DNA of 64,000 nt from an uncultured Prevotellaceae bacterium. Its GTDB lineage: Bacteria; Bacteroidota; Bacteroidia; Bacteroidales; Bacteroidaceae. A program made the translations under genes and the position numbers. The notes beneath the pieces were generated by a model that saw only the letters and a list, made by a program, of their open reading frames with translations, ran no database searches and was not told the DNA's origin. This document shows, in pieces, positions 60,768-64,000 of the stretch. The first letter of the stretch is position 1. The number at the start of each line of letters is the position of its first letter. Location: positions 1-64,000 of the forward strand of contig ONLL01000007.1 in the NCBI GenBank assembly GCA_900318685.1, written 5' to 3'.

Positions 60768-61784
60768 ATGAAAAAACTAATCGTACTAATGTTCTGTATG
60801 GTGGCATGTCATGCCACCCAAGCCCAGCCTGGTCGCCGTCAGTTCCGCCGTCAGATGGCCTATGCCACCGATACCATCGGAGTCCACGATCCCGTCATGG
60901 CCTACGAGCGCGGCACCTACTACCTGCTCGCCACGGGCAACGGCCTGCAATGGGCCACATCCACCGACCGCAAGACGTGGGTCGTGCAGCCTACCCCCTT
61001 CATCGAGAACATCCCCCAATGGACCGTCGACTCCGTGCCCGGATTCCGCAGCCATGTGTGGGCTCCCGACGTCATCCAATGGCACAACCGCTGGTGGCTG
61101 GCCTATAGCTGCTCTACCTTCGGCAAGAATACCTCAGCCATCGGACTGATGTCGGCCGACAGGATGAACGGACAATGGAAGGACGAAGGATGCCTCGTCG
61201 CCTCCAAGGAGAACCGCAACAACTGGAACGCCATCGACCCCGCTTTCATCATCGACGAGAACGACCAGCCCTGGCTCACGTGGGGCTCGTTCTGGGACGG
61301 CATTCAGCTGGCCCGTCTCGACACCACGATGCACATGGTGGGCAAGCCCGTCACCATCGCCCGCAGGCATGGGCAGTTCGATCCCAATGCCCCCGAGAAT
61401 CCCACCTCGCGCTTTGCCGGGCGCAATGCCATCGAGGCTCCCTTCATACTCCGTCACGGCGATTATTTCTATCTCTTCGTGTCGTGGGACTACTGCTGCC
61501 GCGGGGCTCAGAGCAACTATCGCGTAGCCGTGGGACGCTCGAAGAGCGTGGAGGGACCCTATGTCGACCGCAAGGGCAAGGCGATGACCGACGGTGGAGG
61601 CGAGCTCTTCCTCGAGGGTGACAAGAAGGAATTTGAGGCTGCCGGCCATAGTGCTGCCTACGACCTGCCCACGGGCGAGTCGCTGTTCATCTGTCACGGC
61701 TATTCCACCAAGCGAAACGGTGCCAGCATCCTCGTCCAGCGCCCCATCAAATGGACGTCAGACGGCTGGCCAGAGCTGAAATAA
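60768..61784 (+). CDS. Glycoside hydrolase family 43, endo-arabinanase-like, secreted
   Basis: The 338-residue protein has a signal peptide (MKKLIVLMFCMVACHATQAQ). VHDPVMAYERGTYYLLATG holds the catalytic-base aspartate, NAIDPAFIIDEN the pKa-modulating aspartate and NAIEAPFILRHGDYFYLF the acid glutamate, the GH43 arrangement. HVWAPDVIQWHNRWWLAYS and WGSFWDGIQL resemble endo-1,5-alpha-L-arabinanases. It probably cuts pectic arabinan. A 48-bp gap after the transporter genes holds no clear promoter. Confidence 0.87.
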   Translation: MKKLIVLMFCMVACHATQAQPGRRQFRRQMAYATDTIGVHDPVMAYERGTYYLLATGNGLQWATSTDRKTWVVQPTPFIENIPQWTVDSVPGFRSHVWAPDVIQWHNRWWLAYSCSTFGKNTSAIGLMSADRMNGQWKDEGCLVASKENRNNWNAIDPAFIIDENDQPWLTWGSFWDGIQLARLDTTMHMVGKPVTIARRHGQFDPNAPENPTSRFAGRNAIEAPFILRHGDYFYLFVSWDYCCRGAQSNYRVAVGRSKSVEGPYVDRKGKAMTDGGGELFLEGDKKEFEAAGHSAAYDLPTGESLFICHGYSTKRNGASILVQRPIKWTSDGWPELK

Positions 61785-61833
61785 TGAAAAAAACTGCAGG
61801 TTAGTGGTTAAATTATTATAACCGTGGCTCCAC

Positions 61834-61868
61834 TTTGAGCGATATTTGGCAACATATCACTAAATTTG
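61834..61868 (+). promoter_or_regulatory. Promoter of the OmpA-type lipoprotein gene
   Basis: TTTG (61834-61837), 23 bp and TAAATTTG (61861-61868), with a Shine-Dalgarno AAAGGAG at 61891-61897 before the ATG at 61905. Confidence 0.55.
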
Positions 61869-61904
61869 CACTCGAATCATTCACTAACTAAAGGAGAAAC
61901 GATT

Positions 61905-62765
61905 ATGAAAAAGAACACATTATTACTGACTGCGATGACGGCCAGCCTGCTCCTGAGCAGCTGCGTGGCCAAGAAAGAACTCGTGGGCTGCCGCGAAGAG
62001 AACAGGTCGCTCACCAGCTCTCTGCAGAATACAAAGGAAGACCTGGCCGCCAAGAATGCGCGCATCACGAGTCTCGAGGAGCAGCAGAGAGGCTTGCAGC
62101 AGGCACTGAAGGCCGCCGAGGCCAAGTATGCCAAGCTGCAGGAGTCGCTCAACCAGAGCCTGCAGAATGCCAATCAGAACAATGTCTCCATCGAGAAGCT
62201 GGTGGACCAGATCAACGAGTCGAATCAGTATATCCGCCATCTCGTGGAGGTGAAGTCGAAGAGCGACTCGCTCAACATGGTGCTCACCAACAACCTCACT
62301 CGCTCGCTCTCGAAGGAAGAGCTGAAGGAGGTCGACGTGCAGGTGCTCAAGGGAGTGGTCTATATCTCGCTGGCCGACAATATGCTCTATAAGAGCGGCT
62401 CCTACGAGATCAACGACCGTGCCGCCGAGACGCTCTCGAAGATTGCCAAGATCATCAAGGACTACAAGGACTACGACGTGCTCATCGAGGGTAACACCGA
62501 CAACGTGCCCATCTCGCGCGAGAACATCCGCAACAACTGGGACCTCTCCTGTCTGCGTGCCTCCAGTGTCGTCCAGGCCCTGCAGAATCAGTATGGTGTC
62601 GACCCGAAGCGCCTCACTGCCGGCGGACGTGGCGAGTACAATCCTCTGCAGCCCAACACCACCGAGGTGGGCAAGCAGCGCAACCGTCGCACCCAGATCA
62701 TCATCACGCCGAAGCTCGACGAGTTCATGGAGCTCATCGGCGAGGCTCCTGAGACCGAGAAGTAA
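61905..62765 (+). CDS. OmpA-family peptidoglycan-binding lipoprotein
   Basis: The 286-residue protein starts at MKKNTLLLTAMTASLLLSSC with a lipobox cysteine at 20. Residues ~28-130 form a long coiled coil (SLQNTKEDLAAKNARITSLE). Residues ~155-275 are an OmpA domain (VLIEGNTDNVPI, NWDLSCLRASSVVQAL, RLTAGGRGEYNP) that binds peptidoglycan. It likely ties the outer membrane to the wall. The start is set by the AAAGGAG ribosome-binding site; an upstream ATG at 61866 lies in the promoter. Confidence 0.92.
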   Translation: MKKNTLLLTAMTASLLLSSCVAKKELVGCREENRSLTSSLQNTKEDLAAKNARITSLEEQQRGLQQALKAAEAKYAKLQESLNQSLQNANQNNVSIEKLVDQINESNQYIRHLVEVKSKSDSLNMVLTNNLTRSLSKEELKEVDVQVLKGVVYISLADNMLYKSGSYEINDRAAETLSKIAKIIKDYKDYDVLIEGNTDNVPISRENIRNNWDLSCLRASSVVQALQNQYGVDPKRLTAGGRGEYNPLQPNTTEVGKQRNRRTQIIITPKLDEFMELIGEAPETEK

Positions 62766-62792
62766 GATCTCTGAAACCTAAACGCTGAGATA

Positions 62793-62828
62793 AGGAGGGC
62801 AGGCCGGCATGCTTACCCTCCTTTTTTC
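62793..62828 (+). terminator. Terminator of the OmpA-type gene
   Basis: AAGGAGGG (62793-62800) pairs with CCCTCCTT (62817-62824), followed by a T6 run. Confidence 0.8.
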
Positions 62829-62882
62829 TTCATTACGAAACAACTGCCCGCCAACTGAGGCATACAAACAACGATTTTGACC

Positions 62883-64000
62883 ATGAGAAAGACCCTTGCT
62901 GCAACATGCGCCTTGCTGCTGGCTATGGTGGCACAGGCAAAGGACAAGGTGATCGACCGCCCTGCCTTTGTGTCGTCTACTGCGATGTATGAACTGAATC
63001 CCATGAAGGTGGAACTGACCAAGGGAGCCACCATCGTTCATTTCCACGTCGTGAACGCCAAGTGGGGCGGATGGAGCGTGGCTGAGGCCCGGCTGGTGGC
63101 GGGTGGCGACACCCTTGCCTTCAAGAGCGGGCGCGTCATCACCCACGACGGAGCGAAGGTGCTGGCCGAGGAGCCGTTCCTGCTGGGTAAGGACTTTGAC
63201 AAGAACGTGCAGCGCGACTCACTCATCCTCAGCTTCGAGCCGATGCCGAAGGGTGTCCGGTCGTTCGACTACCTGGGCAAGAGTGGCCGACGGACACGTG
63301 AGATCAAGGGCATCCGACTCGACGAAGCACTCTATCCCTCGCTGCTGCCTCCCTATCAGCCGTTCGTCGACGACGGGCAGTCGCTCAAGCCCTTGAAGAT
63401 GGACCTTGGCGAACTGTCGGCGACCATCCGGGTTCACGGCGGCGGCATCATCACGTCACACGCCGACTGGCGCACTATCTGGGGCAAGCCCTTCCGCTGC
63501 TCGAACGACGATGACTCGGTGATCGTGTACCGTTGCCCCGATTACCTGCGGCAGCTTCCTTTCTTCTCGGGCCGAGGCTTCGGACTGGTCGAGGTCGGCA
63601 TTAATACGCAGTTCCCCCTGCTGCTGATTCCCGGCGAGACGCTGACCCTCGACATCGACCTGCCCGCCGTGACGGCACGAGACAGGAAGTTTGCTGGTGG
63701 AAAGATCAGGATGCGCGACACCTACCGCGTGGGCGGAACCATCGGCGACATCAATCAGGTGCTGTTGGAGAACCAGGAACTGATGTACTCGCATTTCCAC
63801 AAGGAAGTGATACCCGAATGTACGGCAGACCAGAGCTTTCCACAATGGGCCGAACAGCTGTGGCAGAACTTCGATGCCTTCCGGCTGAAGCTGCTCGAGA
63901 AGCATCCCGACTATACCACCCGCCAGAAGGAATTCCTCAGGATATGGGTAGAGGATATGTACGTAAGCTACCGTCACGACTATGCCAACATGCTGAAGAC
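62883..64000 (+). CDS. Secreted protein, probable TlpA-like thioredoxin-family N-terminus, partial
   Basis: The frame is open from ATG 62883 to the window end (~372 residues). A signal peptide (MRKTLAATCALLLAMVAQA) is followed by a beta-rich domain (AMYELNPMKVELTKGATIVHFHV) and IRGIRLDE-like strands. A second region follows with INTQFPLLLIPGETLTLDID and then helices. This resembles the N-terminal portion of Bacteroidales TlpA-like proteins, which end in a thioredoxin domain; that domain would lie beyond the window, so the call is tentative. Confidence 0.6.
   Translation, partial: MRKTLAATCALLLAMVAQAKDKVIDRPAFVSSTAMYELNPMKVELTKGATIVHFHVVNAKWGGWSVAEARLVAGGDTLAFKSGRVITHDGAKVLAEEPFLLGKDFDKNVQRDSLILSFEPMPKGVRSFDYLGKSGRRTREIKGIRLDEALYPSLLPPYQPFVDDGQSLKPLKMDLGELSATIRVHGGGIITSHADWRTIWGKPFRCSNDDDSVIVYRCPDYLRQLPFFSGRGFGLVEVGINTQFPLLLIPGETLTLDIDLPAVTARDRKFAGGKIRMRDTYRVGGTIGDINQVLLENQELMYSHFHKEVIPECTADQSFPQWAEQLWQNFDAFRLKLLEKHPDYTTRQKEFLRIWVEDMYVSYRHDYANMLK

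Overview
The window looks like chromosome from a Prevotella-type Bacteroidales. Most intergenic regions carry the phylum's promoter signature (TTTG, about 20 bp, TAnnTTTG). Other typical features are BspA-type leucine-rich-repeat surface proteins, a MurF-Alr fusion, a C-terminal tail resembling a type IX secretion signal, many secreted glycoside hydrolases, and glycine decarboxylase split into two subunits. Base composition is roughly 50-58% GC except for the first ~1.7 kb, which is clearly AT-richer and looks like the edge of an accessory region.

Layout. 1-1333: two unrecognised AT-rich genes, one of them cut by the window edge. 1334-2156: no gene, but a strong promoter, a hairpin and a nested inverted repeat. 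2157-9536: an iron-sulfur flavoprotein gene, then a rightward run of GH3, a glutathione peroxidase-nitroreductase fusion, GH2 and a DEDD exonuclease. 9830-20708: three large LRR surface proteins in tandem, each ending in one dockerin-like repeat and separated by near-identical GC-rich palindromes. 21202-24666 (leftward): GH43 and a UvrA paralogue that lacks the UvrB-binding domain. 24793-29319: ParC-like topoisomerase subunit, a secreted DUF3316-like protein and an S41 protease lipoprotein, followed by tRNA-Leu(TAG). 29539-35867 (leftward): a complete glycine cleavage operon, lplA-gcvT-gcvH-gcvPA-gcvPB-lpdA. 36010-41912 (leftward): an esterase, GH31 alpha-xylosidase, SASA-type acetylesterase and lipoprotein, probably acting on acetylated xyloglucan-like side chains. 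42102-44293: a TraB-family protein and a D-Ala-D-Ala carboxypeptidase. 44294-44999: a large palindrome and a candidate structured RNA. 45000-49316 (leftward): a uronate-type unit (GatC-like permease, exported KduI, hexuronate MFS transporter) interrupted by a four-helix-bundle gene inside ~51-nt inverted repeats.

49414-55621 (leftward): MurF-Alr followed by a compact five-gene set: a Ycf46-like AAA+ ATPase, a DUF2997 protein, a membrane helix-hairpin-helix protein, an NrdG-like radical SAM protein, and a small protein whose C-terminus resembles Ycf35/DUF1257. This is the best candidate for an uncharacterised system. 55820-64000: purL, two half-size chromate-type transporters, a GH43 arabinanase, an OmpA-type lipoprotein, and the start of a probable TlpA-like secreted protein.

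A second theme is repetitive DNA. GC-rich palindromes and a CTCTCAA heptamer occur both between genes and in frame within genes (GH3, GH2, purL). Long inverted repeats lie at 20850-21143 and 44263-44455. One ~115-bp element occurs at both 9.6 kb and 43.2 kb. All functional calls come from reading motifs by eye; no database search was run.
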